Under the pieces are notes generated by a model. It did no database searches and was not told where the DNA came from. It saw only the letters and a list, made by a program, of their open reading frames with translations. A stretch of 64,000 bases of DNA from Strongylocentrotus droebachiensis (taxonomy: Eukaryota > Echinodermata > Echinoidea > Camarodonta > Strongylocentrotidae), in NCBI GenBank assembly GCA_035222895.1, contig JAVYIG010000605.1, positions 310,001 through 374,000 of the forward strand. The letters run 5' to 3'. This document shows, in pieces, positions 24,728 to 37,616 of this stretch; the stretch's first letter is position 1; every line of letters begins with the position of its first letter. Made by a program: the position numbers and the translations under genes.

Positions 24728-27700
24728 AATGTGTAACTTGTTATTGTTGATCGCAGTTGAGAGCAGGTATGGTTATTCTGACACTTTGCATGACCATCAT
24801 CTTGTACATCATTTCTCACTTCACATCTAAGGTTGTTTACACGCTGCTCTAATCAATGTATATTATCAACCAGCTGCTTATTTAATAACCAACTTGTGAT
24901 TTTCTTCCCAAAGTCTCTCCTCAATATGTAGGTCTCTCTTCATCAATCATTACCAGTGTTGCCAATCTGAAGGCGTTCTCACTGATTCAATCTTAATTAA
25001 TGGTCTCAAGCGAAATGGAAGTCATTACCAAGTGCGGAGCAAGAGCGTCGTCATTGCGCTGCTATTTCACTAATTTCTAGGTGACTTCTTTACCTAATCA
25101 CATTCTGTAGATTAAAAGTCTTTGATTCTCTTCAATTAATGCAAGGACTTGTGCGTCATAAGCGCAAGGGGGTACTGATCCATAAATAGAGGATGTTTAA
25201 CCCTTCCTCTACCACAAGTCACCTCACAGTGAATTACATCATACAAGATTAGGAGGAGCTGGAAGAATTGAGTTAACTTTCAGCTTTGATAGGTTTGTTG
25301 TGGTTTGCAGAATTACCATGATGAGGAGGAAATGCATGAATAAGAGATGCAAAATGCTGAGGGTACGTATGTAGAACAAAATTGAAATATGTTTTTTTCT
25401 CAAGTTAACCAAAGAATACCAGTGAGAAAGCCTAGTGAAGATTACTATATTAATGCTCTCCATGAAATGCTCATTTTATCAGTACGATTTATACTGATCA
25501 TAATTAAAAAACAATCCTGTCTTCCTTGTTTCCAAATTACTCTTAGTACTTAATGCTGACTTGAAACAGAAAAAAAAATGAAAATGAGGAATGATTAAAA
25601 GAGCCACGAGATGTAAAGAAAAACAATTAATGTTATTTGGATGAATCTTTGTTGTCACAGTATTTGCTTACAATTTAGTAATATTTTATTATCTATTTCC
25701 TTAAACTTTCCAATTATTGGTGCATGGGAGTTATAATGCTACCAACTAATTTCTGTTTATTAGCTGTTCTTGCTTTGTGATAATAGGAATTGTTGAGACT
25801 TTCAAATCCTACCAAAGCCTTCGAGGAAAAGTAAGATAATAATGGTTTGTTTTTTGCAATTTTTAACATCATCTTTACTGTAAATCTGCGCAAATTAATT
25901 TCCCTTGCTAACATAAAAAATATTCATGAGGATTATCAAAACACTTATCTAGCTGTGTTTTCTATAATTGATGTTTTAATATAAAATAAAGTAGATAGAT
26001 ATATGATTTAGAGAAAAAGGGAGATCAAAGACTTGTTGAATCTCATGGAAACTGTGATGATTTGATTTCAGCTGACCTTCAAGAGTATGGTACGAGTGAA
26101 TCAAACATTTCTATCATGTCACAAACAGACTCGATCCAGGCTTGATTTGATGATTTGTAAAGCCATTTTACTCTCACCATTTTTGTTGAACTGTGGATCC
26201 ATTAGAGATGATATAGCCTGGAATCAATATGTTGAGTGAAACGTATGCAGTGTCTGGACACGGCTTGGACTGAGAAGCAGAGTGTGAAAAGCAGCTTGTT
26301 TCTCAAACATAATAGGATTCCAGAGTCAGAACTCTTGAGAACCACTGCATTCACATTTAATTCATAACACGCTCTTTAAAATATTATGTCATCATTTCTA
26401 CAGATTCCAACTTTTGGCTCAACATTATAGTCTGATCCCTCGCAGATATATCATAAAGTATTGCACATTATTATTTTATATGTATCCTTTCAAAGTACTT
26501 AGTTATTTCATCAATATCAAAAAACGTTACCAATGATCATTTGCTGTATCAAAGTCTCATATACAAAACATTCCTTCATTATTATATTATCTGCTAAGAG
26601 TCAAAAGGTGATTGAATCATAATATTTCACATCTATTATATAGTCAACCCTCTCTTCTGGCTTGCAGAAGACAATGTATTCCCATTGATTTATATTACAG
26701 AATAATCCATGAAAAGTAAAGATAGTGCACATATTGTGTTTGAAAATGACTGAATTCATAAGATCCAGATTCAATTTTTTAAACAAATGCATACCTTTAG
26801 CAGAAATATAGCACTAAAATATAATGGAAGCTTAAAGTTATTAACATAATGAGAGTAATAACAATTAAGCTAAATCTTATAATCATTATTTCTCAATACC
26901 GGTAATCAACATTCATCCATCCCCTTCAAATAATAGAAAATGGTCTATTCACTATGTTGTGATACAGTGCCTACACTATATATGCTATTTCTATTTCAAA
27001 ATGTCATTAAAACGTGTGGTAAGAAATGAGACGTTCGATCGTTCCGTGGTATTATGAGTGTGAACGTGTCAAGCATTTCATCAAGGCAAGGCATGAGGGA
27101 AAGCAGGATTAATCACATTAACTCAAGCAGTGCTCTCATAATATCACACAAGAACCTCTATCTCGTATTACGCTCTCCTGAGGAATTAGCCCTGCGAATC
27201 CAGGCGCTCCAATATTGCATTATTATGAATAAATCAATGAATTACTTTCTGGAGCACAATTTCTCAATTTTTTTCTCCCCTTTCTCTCTTTCTCTAATGA
27301 AGAGTTTACTTTATTAGAAATACAAATACTCTACCCATGCATCCAAAATTCTGTATCCATTTCTGTGCATTGTGAGAAAGGAATATAGAAACTACACAAA
27401 ATGAAATAATTCTTATCCTCAAGCAAAGCAAAAGAGGAAGAGAGAGGGGATTGCTACCTAGGATTTCTGCCATATCTGCACTGATGATAAAACAATGGTT
27501 GCTCCATGTAATATGGATGATACATGATCCAGGAGGTGCGGGCAAACAGATCGGTTTTCGCGCAGAGTGCATGAAGCCGGGGAAGCGCGGCCCCCTATTC
27601 GCTACTTGTGATGCGCTAATCTCAAGAGGCATCGTGCGCCATCATTACGCCTGGCGGCTTGATGGTTATGCAAATCCCCCACCAAACTGAGCTACGTACT

Positions 27701-28173
27701 ACTGTTGCTTCACTAATTTGTTTGAAGAAAGATGAAGTTCAGCAAAATGAAAGATCCTCACAAAAATGCAAATGAGGAGAGGACTGAGAAAGAGATTTGA
27801 CACTGAGAGATAAATCTCCTTTTCTTTCTACCCTTTAATCACACCGTATCATTAGATAAAGTCCTTTCTGAGAAACAAGATGAAAGGGAATATCAAGAGG
27901 AAAAGAAGGTTAACAACAAGCTACATATACATTGTTTTACCATCGAGAAAGAGGAAGAAAAGGATGCAGCTTTTGTTATAAAAATGAGCATACATCGTGC
28001 AGATTCATGATATCACAATGATAAATTAAAGTTTCCCTAATACATCTAGCCTGTACACAGAGAATAAAACTAATTCTTGGGAGGACAATGGATGAATTTA
28101 ACATCTCTTGAAATAAAACAAGTCCAAAAATGAAAAACAGACTACAAGAAATTCAAAATGAAAGGAGATAGAC
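24728..28173. other. Long unique stretch, no gene seen
   Basis: Unique DNA between two element insertions, mostly AT-rich at 25200-26900. The parts 25010-25160, 27031-27200 and 27520-27690 are richer in G+C. No open frame (up to 108 codons at 27306-27632 on -) shows a domain. Confidence 0.5.
27520..27690. promoter_or_regulatory. Possible cis-regulatory island with octamer motif (unconfirmed)
   Basis: About 170 bp of non-repetitive sequence markedly richer in G+C than its flanks, containing CGCGGCCCCC and a consensus POU octamer ATGCAAAT at 27668-27675. Two open frames cross it on opposite strands (27451-27690 on + and 27306-27632 on -) without any recognisable domain. Either could in principle be an exon, but a conserved non-coding element fits as well. 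Confidence 0.3.
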
Positions 28174-29207
28174 TAAGACCCCTGTTACACATGCGTCGGC
28201 TTTTAAAGCGGGCCCCGGAGGCGGCCTCACGCCTGCAATTTGAAGCCGCCTCGAGATCATCAAACCCCTGTTACACATGATCTCGGGCCCGCAATTTTGC
28301 GTCTACACATAGGCCGGCCTCACGTCGCCTTTTCACGAGCTGACGTTGGGGCGGACTCCAGAAAGACAGAAAGAGAAAGTGATAGAATGGTAAAAAACTA
28401 AGAATAACATAAGAGAAAGGTGATAGAAGGAAGAAACAAAGAATAACATAAGGAAAGACAGAAAGAGAAAGTGATAGAATGATAAAAACAAAGAATAACA
28501 TAAGGAAAGACGGAAAGAGAAAGTGATAGAATGATAAAAACAAAGAGTAACATAAGAGAAGGTGATAGAAGGAAGAAAAAAAGAATAACATAGGGAAAGA
28601 TAGAAAGAGAAAGTGATAGAATGATAAAAACAAAGAATAACATAAGGAAAGACAGAAAGAGAAAGTGATAGAATGATAAAAACAAAGAATAACATAAGGA
28701 AAGACAGAAAGAGAAAGTGATAGAATGATAAAAACAAAGAGTAACATAAGAGAAGGTGATAGAAGGAAGAAACAAAGAATAACATAAGGAAAGACAGAAA
28801 GAGAAGGTGATAGAATGATAAAAACAAAGAATAACGTAGGAAAGACGGAAAGAGAAAGTGATAGAAAGATTTAAAAAAAAGAATAACATAAGGAAAGACA
28901 GAAAGAGAAAGTGATAGAATGATAAAAACAAAGAATAACATAAGAGAAGGTGGCAAACGGCGCCCGATGTATGTTGATTATGATGACAGGTCACGTCATT
29001 TCCGCTTATAAGCCGGCCCCGAGTCCACTTTGGTGTTACACCTACTGATTGCGGGACTGAGGCCGGCCTCAAACCACATCCAGAGGTGGACTGAGTCTAC
29101 CTGGCCTCAGTCCGGCTTTTCAAAAAAAGTTGGTGTTACACATACGTCGAGCCGCCTCCGGGGCCGGCCTCAGTCCACTTTCAGACGTATGTGTAACAGG
29201 GGTCTTA
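28174..29207. mobile_element. Inverted-repeat DNA element carrying an internal minisatellite
   Basis: Ends TAAGACCCCTGTTACACATG (28174 on) and the mirror ending GTGTAACAGGGGTCTTA (to 29207) form near-perfect inverted repeats. The outer TA may be a TA target duplication or part of the repeat. Subterminal blocks repeat the end motif (CCCCTGTTACACATGATC near 28264, GTGTTACACATACGTC near 29132) and the GC-rich motif GGCCGGCCTCA. Between them lies a ~590-bp AT-rich minisatellite of quite different composition. The element is about 1.03 kb with no coding sequence. Its end motif resembles those of the 23051 and 59743 elements (GTTACACAT versus GGTCACATT). Confidence 0.88.
28360..28951. repeat. ~52-bp minisatellite inside the 28174-29207 element
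   Basis: A unit of about 52 bp, built of GAAAGACAGAAAGAGAAAGT then GATAGAATGATAAAAACAAA then GAATAACATAAG, recurs about nine times. It is interspersed with three shorter variants (GAGAAGGTGATAGAAGGAAG start, without the GACAGAAAG part). The arrangement of short and long units suggests higher-order expansion. Three minus-strand frames of 158-224 codons with Phe/Leu/Ser-rich repeats are artefacts. Confidence 0.93.
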
Positions 29208-30838
29208 TAGTGAAAGAGAAAGAGATTAAAAGTATAAATTGATGAGCAGTAAATATAAAGATCATTAATATCAAGAAGAACACATAGGTTGAGAATGAGA
29301 AGGGCCTTAACTCAATTTTTTAGCAAAAGAGGGTTATGCATTTAAATCAGTTTGAAGATCTTAGTCTCCTCTACATGATGACAAGCAAATAATGATTATC
29401 CTTACTTAGTTATCAATTAAAAACAAGAGGGCCTTTTTTGTTTTGCGCTCCTTCAATTAGAGTGAGAAGTGCACCTAAGTAGAACAGTTAAAACCATGCT
29501 GATTCTGTGATAGGCAAATAGCAGTTGCAGAGGAAATATGTTCATTAAAGGTAATACAAAGTTTGGGGAATTTTTGAAAATTGGATGGATAGTGATTCTT
29601 TACAATTTTTTATATATTTGGATGCCCCTGTGGATGTATTATAATCACTAGAAATTGTAGCCCCTAAAACACTTCTGCTTTCGAGAAAAAATGAATATAA
29701 AAATTTCCCGGTGCTCCCAGTAAATTTTGATAATTTCAAATAGCGACTACGGCTGTACAATGATAGCTGCGACCATGACAATCTCAGAATATGCAGTTGT
29801 GAATGTGATATATAATTTCCAAACGAGAATAGCTAATCGGTCAATTTTAGTCAAGAAACATTGTTTTATAGCTTAATTAATACCCTGACCTTGAGAGGGA
29901 GCTATACAACATGACAAGTTTATTATTTACAATTTCATAACTTCAGACTCGATTTCAACCGCGACAACGATCACTGAATATTGTAGGATCGCATATGCTT
30001 CCAATATGTTCATTTTAACCAAATTCATGACCCCATACCAAAACTTTGTATAAATATATTCAATATCAATATATGTAATTTCGGTATAAAAGGAAATGTT
30101 AATCAGACCTATATGACACCAACATATTTCAGTATAACAACAAGAAGTAGGACACTCTTGTACCAACAAGAAATCTATAGACTTGTATAATTAAGCATTC
30201 AGTTGGGTAGGTTGCAATAACAGAAACTGAAACTGACTTTAAGAACATAACACCATCACTGAGGTTAATTACACCTAAAGCAATTAATATGAACACTATA
30301 ATAATGGCAATTAAATACCTTGAGCTACTTAATCTACAATATGTTACTAAAAAGTGAAAGAAATATTTTATTCTGTAATATTAGACCCTTTCTACCTTTA
30401 CACGTCTGTACTATTTTTTGTACATGTAATATATTTGTTATATTTGTGACTTTTATAAGAATACACCTGCACTATCACAATGGACTAATGGAGAGTTTAT
30501 AATTAAAACTGATCACATTTAAATCTAGATGAAATTAAAAATAATGAAATGTGGATTTTCTTCTCAAAATTGCATTTTCAAGAGATGGAATGTGTTTGCT
30601 CCATATTGATTGAGAACACCATTTTGACCGAACTATAGACATTGTTTTCAAGATCAAAGAGATGAAAATGCCATGGCATCGGAAGAATGATGTTAAAAGA
30701 AAGAAAACAAGGATGTCACACTTTTAGAAAGAGAAAGAGGAAGATGAAGCTGGATTGCTTGGCCTTCTCTCCACCTAATTAGTTTGCAGAACAAGCCGTC
30801 GAAGAGGAAGAAACATGCAGGGAAAGACTGAGAAAGTG
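29208..30838. other. Unique AT-rich stretch, no gene seen
   Basis: Very AT-rich in 29880-30560. No domain in any frame, no repeat worth listing. Confidence 0.5.
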
Positions 30839-30937
30839 AATTAAAGAAGTGAGAAAGAGAATGAGCCAAGAAGGGATCGAGAGGGATAGAAGGAGAATGA
30901 GAGAGAGAGAGAAATAGATGGAGAGAGAAATAGAGAA

Positions 30938-30978
<41 letters not shown>

Positions 30979-31050
30979 GTGAGAGTAGATAAAATAGTAA
31001 GAAGAGGGAGAAAAAGGGAGGGAAAGAGTTAGAGAGAGAAGGGGGAAAGG
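30839..31050. repeat. GA-rich tract with (GA)n core
   Basis: Purine-rich on +, with the cleanest (GA)n at 30943-30975 and flanking GAGAAATA variants. The Ser/Leu-rich minus-strand frame is an artefact. Confidence 0.92.
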
Positions 31051-31583
31051 AGGACAGGTGAATTTCATCTTAGGGCCAGAGAAGAGTATCGATCGTCTGC
31101 TAATAACTCCCCCAGCAAATGAACAAAAGGACAGCTTCATGGCCTCCTTACATTCTCTACTCCTATCCATTTACCAACAAAAACATAGTGCAACAAAAAG
31201 TGTAATTATTACAGAAAGAGGGGGTTCTCGTGAATCTGTTTCTAATACAACGATTTAACTCAAGCTGGGGTGAGGATAAGAGATACGAAAGAACTTGATT
31301 TTTTTTTTGTCTGGAAGCTTTTTCAATAAAAATTATTAACCTCATACAGTACTCAGATATATCATGCACCAGCATGGCCAATAAATATCAGAATTGTAAT
31401 TGTTTTGTGGAACAAATAGTCTTAGCATCTCTGCTATTGAAAGAGAAGTGATTTTGCACCTACATCTTCTTAGATTCAGACTACAATAATATTTAATGTT
31501 TGATAATCAATGTTTCTGCCTTGTTTGCACAATCTTCCTGTATGCAAACTATGTACTGTATTGCATTTTTTAAAGCTTTCCAG
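31051..31583. other. Spacer between microsatellites, no gene seen
   Basis: Unique sequence. Short frames on both strands have no recognisable features. Confidence 0.5.
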
Positions 31584-31719
31584 CCCCCCCCCCCCCCCCC
31601 CCCCCCCCCTCTCTCTCTCTCTCTGTCTCTCTCTTTCTCTCTCTCTCTCTGTTTTATATATATATATATATATATTTGCAGTTATCCCTCTGAATCTGTG
31701 TCTCTGCTGTCTTTTCATA

Positions 31720-31753
<34 letters not shown>

Positions 31754-31863
31754 CCTCTCTCTCTCTCTCTCTCTCCCTCCCTCTCTGAAAAGTATCTCTC
31801 TGCATCCTTCTTCCTTTGTTTAATGCTTTCGCTCTCTCTCTCTCTCTTTCTCTCTCTCTCTGT
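31584..31863. repeat. Compound microsatellite C26-(CT)n-(TA)n-(CT)n
   Basis: A 26-C run (31584-31609) is followed at once by (CT)n to about 31650 and (TA)n at 31655-31675. After ~40 unique bases two further (CT)n blocks run to 31863. The junction C-run/CT-run suggests that one motif seeded the other by slippage. All frames over it are artefacts. Confidence 0.95.
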
Positions 31864-33330
31864 CATAATTTCTTGAGTCGGTATTCCTTTATGACATAGT
31901 GAAGATAAGAAGGGTAGAATGTTAGCGGGTGTAAACAGCTAAAGTCTTGATTTCACACTGGGGAGCTGTATGAGGTAAGAGCAGCAGGAAGTGATCTTAT
32001 TCAAGTGGTAGAAGGGGGAAGAGAAGCATAGATTGAGCTCTAATTGAACACAGAAAGCCCACTCAAGAATCGCCAAGCCATTGAAAGGACCGGCCGGGGC
32101 AGAATTTCATTTCCACGTTCCTCTAATTAACTGCAAAATCAATAACTTTCAGTAAATCTGAAAAATCAATAGCATCACGTATATGACCAATTTGCAGCAT
32201 GCTGCCACTCTGGTGTTTTCATTTCTCTTCATTTCATTTTTTACTCTTTTTCTCCCTTCTCTGTCTTTTTTCTCTCTCTCTGCAACTCCTCCTCTCTTGA
32301 GGCTCATCGTACTAATGCCCCCAACTGAGGCGAAGCGATGGTAATTTTGTTAACGAACTTGAGCAAAAATCTTCTGCTACACAGCTCCACCAGAGTGACA
32401 GGTAAAGATTTCATACATCTCTTAAGATGCATTTACAACTGACAGCATCCTCATACTCTTGTTATATAATATCTTAGCGAGCGAGAGAAGGAGTGCAAAT
32501 GAGATTTTGATCTGAAGTAAAAAGAACTCACACCTGACTGAAGAATAAGTTAATCCAGTCTAAAACAATCGCTTCATACGATGCTTCTATCTCTCACGAC
32601 AGGGCATGAGCCAACCCAAGCTAGCAGCGCTTTAATTAACATTTCCACAGCTCTCGCCCACATAGCCATGCACTTTACTTAAAATGCTCTACTGCCCAAT
32701 GAATATTAACACCACATATCCTCTTCATTCTCTCCTCCTCCCAGATCTATCTGTACATACGCATTCCTACGTCCAAACCCGTCTATCTCAATCATTAGTA
32801 CACATGTCAAAAAAACAATTAGACATCAGACACAGCTATTAATTGGTGATGCATCATACTTCCCCCTCTTTTAAAAATCTAGCACCCCCCCCCCCCCTTC
32901 ATTCTTGTCCAAATACCCCATTTCCCCCTTCTAATTAGTGCCAGCAACTCGGAAATGCGCATTCTGTTGGCATGCAGAGGACGTGTGACTCTGCGGTAAC
33001 CGTTTAGCACAGGAATTAAGAATGGAGGTTGAGGCTGTCCTCATCAGGTCAATCTCTATGCACACTAGTTATAGGATTCTATTCCTTCCAAACATCTTTC
33101 TCACTTCCTCATCAACCATCTATGATTAATATCTCTTACTCACTTTCTTTCTGTCTTTCTTTTTTCTCTTGGCAGGCATGTTTTCTCCCTCCCTCCCTCC
33201 CTCCCTCACTATTCTCTCTTTCCCTCTCTCCCTTATCCATCTCCATTAGTCTTTACACCTTCTTACTCTCTTCTCTGTTTTAATCTTTCTATCTCTCTGT
33301 CTCTCTTTCCATCATTTTTCTCTCTGTCCA
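31864..33330. other. Unique stretch, no gene seen
   Basis: Mostly unique. Includes a 13-C run (32885-32897), loose CT patches and a short CCCT block (33187-33208). The parts 32030-32100 and 32290-32420 are richer in G+C. No credible exon. Confidence 0.5.
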
Positions 33331-33450
33331 CCCCCTCCCTCCCTCCCTCCCTCCCTCCCTCCCTCCCTCCCTCCCTCCCTCCCTCCCTCCCTCCCTCCCT
33401 CCCTCCCTCCCTCCCTCCCTCCCTCCCTCCCTCCCTCCCTCCCTCCCTCT
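33331..33450. repeat. (CCCT)n tetranucleotide array, ~29 units
   Basis: About 117 bases of nearly perfect CCCT repeats, the longest tetranucleotide array in the window. G-rich on the minus strand (AGGG units), so intramolecular quadruplex or i-motif structures are possible. Confidence 0.96.
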
Positions 33451-33710
33451 CTGATAATTCCCTTTCATCTAAATAAATCTGTTTCTCTTAACTTTCTAAT
33501 TATCTGGTTATCATCTATATTTTAATTATCATTCCAAATCTTGCCTCCTTCAACATAAATTAACTTTCCTCTTATTCTTTTATTAGACTTCAAATACCTA
33601 CGTACCACATATTTGCCCCCTGTACCCCTCTTTATAATGGTCCACCCCCTTCATCTCATCAACCTGGTATCTGATCTGATGAGATTATATGATGAGATTA
33701 TAGAGTCCAC
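33451..33710. other. Spacer between simple repeats, no gene seen
   Basis: AT-rich unique sequence between the CCCT array and a CT microsatellite. Contains a small TGATGAGATTATA duplication near 33676-33702. Confidence 0.5.
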
Positions 33711-33711
33711 C

Positions 33712-33783
<72 letters not shown>

Positions 33784-33808
33784 ATTCTATCTCTCTCTCT
33801 CTCTGTCT
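33711..33808. repeat. (CT)n microsatellite
   Basis: Nearly continuous CT repeats with a few GT, TT and ATT interruptions. Confidence 0.95.
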
Positions 33809-36579
33809 CCTATCCCTGTCATTGGCTTTCGTACTAATCACAAGCTCTGTTTATGAGGCATGCGAACCAAAGAATGCAATTAGTCACATCTAGGGGTGCC
33901 TGCCCTTTCAAAATTAACACGATCTGTCTGATTCAGCTTTCAAAGAACAACTGAAAACATGTTTTATCCTATGTCTAGAATATTATCAGCCCCAGATCCA
34001 AACTCCGAACCAATATAGCCTATACCCTACCCCCCCCCCCCCCCCCTCCCCTCCCAACCAACCAGTCATGTCTTAGGCCCATGCCAGGCAAATCTTTTTA
34101 TTTCAGTGGACAAATTACAAGACACTAAAACAAAACAAAACTGTAAATGTTGGTACTTCTTTAAATAACAAGATGAAAATAATCTTTAACCTCTGTGTGC
34201 CACCCAAGTATTAATACCCATGACATGGGATTTCAATTGTAGGATTTTGAAAATGTCTTTTTGTCAAACAGATAAATATAGTAAACATCGAACTTCTGAG
34301 AGTTAAAAGGGCATTAACTGGCTTCTCTGCATCATCCTTCAGTATATCTGGCTCTCATCTCATTAAGATATCAATTAAACATATTCTACGTTCAGTCTAT
34401 GAAGAGCCAGTCCATCATCTTTTTGAAAGTTCTGGGGGGGGGGGGGTAACTGTGCCCTTCCGGCTCTAGCAGATAATTCATATGAATAAATGTAAACTTT
34501 TGATAGACTGCAACCTTGATCAAAAGTTTGAATGAAAATTAAACATACCTTCTAGTGCTTTCCAACAGTCAAATTATCTGGTAGCATTATCTGGAAGAAT
34601 AAAACAAAAAATATAATTTAATAAGTATATTGAAGAAGACTGGGTGGCATTGCAAGATTTGTATGAATTGTAAGTTAAAATAGTCCATCATCCACTTTGT
34701 TATAAGCAAGCAAGGATGTTTCTAATCTAGTACTAACACAATATACCTGATAATCCAAATAAATCTATAAAGAGAAAAGATCATACGACTTTGAAATTCA
34801 ATTAACTGTATCTAGACTGATACACACTTGACAGACAAATAAAAAGACATACGGACAGACAAACAAACATTCAGAGAGGATAAGACAGGAAAATGCAAAC
34901 TTAGTCATTATCCGCAATCTGCAGATTCATTGATGACCAGTTTGATCAAATTACCTAGCAGGCTAAATATAGTTAAATTAATTTTGTAGAGATCACAAGA
35001 GTGTTGACTGGTTGAAGAAATCCTACATTGACTTCATGACTTCTCTATGACCTCTACCCACCTTATACACACTACCACAAGCACTTCTTACAAAATGCAA
35101 CTACATAACTTAATCCAAATCCACCTGACCAGATTCATAAACTCTCCTTAAAAAACTTATATCTTTTTTAAGAGAGGGAGTGTGAAGAAATCTAGGTAGA
35201 GAATATTTGTATCACCAACCACTACATAAAGAAGTACTACACACCTGCCCTAAACAAAAGATAATTATCATAAAAAATAGGTCTAGATAGTCAGATAAAT
35301 TGAAATCCTGAATGATATGTAACCAATAAAATCATTTGAATTTCATAGTAATCTGTTCATCTTTTGCAATCACTCTCAAGAATCAACAGAATTCGGTTTT
35401 GACTTCTTCTAGAGACATATCTCTATTTAAATGATCTTTTCCATTTTAATTCATCTCAGATGAGACTTTTATTTAGGAATTGTCACAGAATTGTATTCAT
35501 GATTATAATCCATCGCCAAGTTTCTTGTACTCCATCAAAATCTAAATCAAGAAGCTGCTGGCAATAGAGGAAATCAAAATGGCCGATTTGTCCCCTGAAA
35601 AGAGCCCCTCTAGGTTTCTTCCATTAATTATCACTCTGTCACCTTGCATTAGAATTCAGCTAGTCAATAAGGTGTGACATCGCACAGCGCCAGTTCGCTT
35701 CTTAAACGAGAAAATTTGCTCTAAAAACACTCTGTTCTGGCAGGCAGGTCATTATAATAATCTGAATCATCTCACAGCTTTGTGCAAATATGCATTTCAC
35801 CTTACAGCCAGGTATTTAACTTCATGTTCTCCATGTATTGACTATATGTCCTGATTCCTGAATGAATACCGGCATCACTAATCCTGTCTATACTTTTTAC
35901 TTCCTTGGAATTGCCTCAACAATTACAAAGAAAAATCCTCTCTTTTTCCTTTCTCTTACTTCTTTGCACTTTTATCCTCCTATCTTATTTAATTCTTAAG
36001 AATACAATTTCAGAAAGAAAAAAATCTTTCTTACTCCATCTTGATTGTATAATATGACCTATGTCAATTTATCTTTCTGTCATTCATGTACTGGAGTATG
36101 TTAAAGCATGCAGTAATCAGTAGTTCTTTCACTTCACTCTGGTTACTCTGCTTCATATCTTATTTTATTCCTATCACACTCAGGACAGTTGGCAATTTTG
36201 TACACTGAGTTCAAGGGCAATGAGAAATCGCTTCAGTAAATAAAATGTGCAAATACACTTCTGAATGTTATCTTGAACTTTGATAGAATGACAAAAGAGC
36301 CATTCTCCAGACGATCGCTTCATATTTACGGTGTCTTTAGTCTTGAAATCTGGAGACTTTCTTGTATTTTCTTGTGATTTTGTGGCCTGACAAATTTGGT
36401 TTGACGGAGTAAATGAGGCGGGCGGGAGAAGATGCTAGGATGAGGGATGTTCAGGAGGGTGTGACAGATGAGGATACCGGCCTGCATCCTTCCTTACGTT
36501 CATCCTAGATGTATCTTCAAGACGTTCTTCAAGACATCTCTATTTCACAGGTGCATAATGATTGACAGAGGAGTCTTCG
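33809..36579. other. Unique stretch, no gene seen
   Basis: Contains a 16-C run (34030-34045) and a 13-G run (34434-34446). A GC-richer patch at 35570-35770 could be regulatory. No open frame of note before the purine tract begins at about 36580. Confidence 0.5.
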
Positions 36580-37616
36580 AGGAGGAGGAGGAGGGGGAGG
36601 GGGAGAAGGGGAGGGAGAAGGGGGAGAAGGGGAGGGAGAAGGGGAGTGGGAAGGGGAGAGAGAAGGGGAGGGAGAAGGGGAGGAAGAAGGAGAGGGAGAA
36701 GGGGAGGGAGAAGGGGGGAGAAGGGGAGGGAGAAGGAGAGGGAGAAGGGGAGGGAGAAGGGGGAGAAGGGGAGGGAGAAGGGGGGAGAAGGAGAGGGAGA
36801 AGGGGAGGGAGAAGGGGAGGGAGAAGGAGAGGGAGAAGGGGAGGGAGAAGGGGGAGAAGGGGAGGGAGAAGGGGGGAGAAGGAGAGGGAGAAGGGGAGGG
36901 AGAAGGGGAGGGAGAAGGAGAGGGAGAAGGGGAGGGAGAAGGGGGGAGAAGGGGAGGGAGAAGGAGAGGGAGAAGGGGAGGGAGAAGGGGGAGAAGGGGA
37001 GGAAGAAGGAGAGGGAGAAGGGGAGGGAGAAGGGGGGAGAAGGGGAGGAAGAAGGAGAGTGAGAAGGGGAGGGAGAAGGAGAGGGAGAAGGGGAGGGAGA
37101 AGGGGAGGAAGAAGGGGAGTGGGAAGGGGAGGGAGAAGGGGGAGAAGGGGAGGGAGAAGGGGGGAGAAGGAGAGGGAGAAGGGGAGGGAGAAGGAGAGGG
37201 AGAAGGAGAGGGAGAAGGGGAGGGAGAAGGGGGGAGAAGGGGAGGGAGAAGGAGAGGGAGAAGGGGAGGGAGAAGGGGAGTGGGAAGGGGAGGGAGAAGG
37301 AGAGGGAGAAGGGGAGGGAGAAGGGGGGAGAAGGGGAGGGAGAAGGAGAGGGAGAAGGGGAGGGAGAAGGGGAGTGGGAAGGGGAGGGAGAAGGGGAGTG
37401 GGAAGGGGAGAGAGAAGGGGAGAGAGAAGGGGAGGGAGAAGGGGAGTGGGAAGGGGAGAGAGAAGGGGAGAGAGAAGGGGAGGGAGAAGGGGGGAGAAGG
37501 GGAGGGAGAAGGAGAGGGAGAAGGGGAGGGAGAAGGGGAGTGGGAAGGGGAGGGAGAAGGGGAGTGGGAAGGGGAGAGAGAAGGGGAGTGAGAAGCAGGA
37601 GGAACAGGAGAAGTAG
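36580..37616. repeat. ~1-kb purine tract: GGGAGAAGGGGA-type minisatellite
   Basis: From 36580 to 37595 I see no C on the + strand and only about ten T, all within GAGTGGG or GAGTGAG. The units are 6-12 bases (GGGAGAAGGGGA and variants AGGGAGAAGGAG, AGTGGGAAGGGG), with higher-order blocks of 60-130 bases. The very long frames here (up to 452 codons on -, 382 on +) are low-complexity Pro/Ser/Leu or Gly/Arg/Glu/Lys repeats in all frames, and not proteins. Such tracts can form triplex (H-DNA) and G-quadruplex structures and are hard to assemble. Confidence 0.95.

Noticed and set aside
28271-29072. Three long minus-strand frames (158-224 codons) with Phe/Leu/Ser repeats, membrane-like
   Set aside because: They are translations of the 52-bp minisatellite inside a DNA element; the period makes all three frames open.
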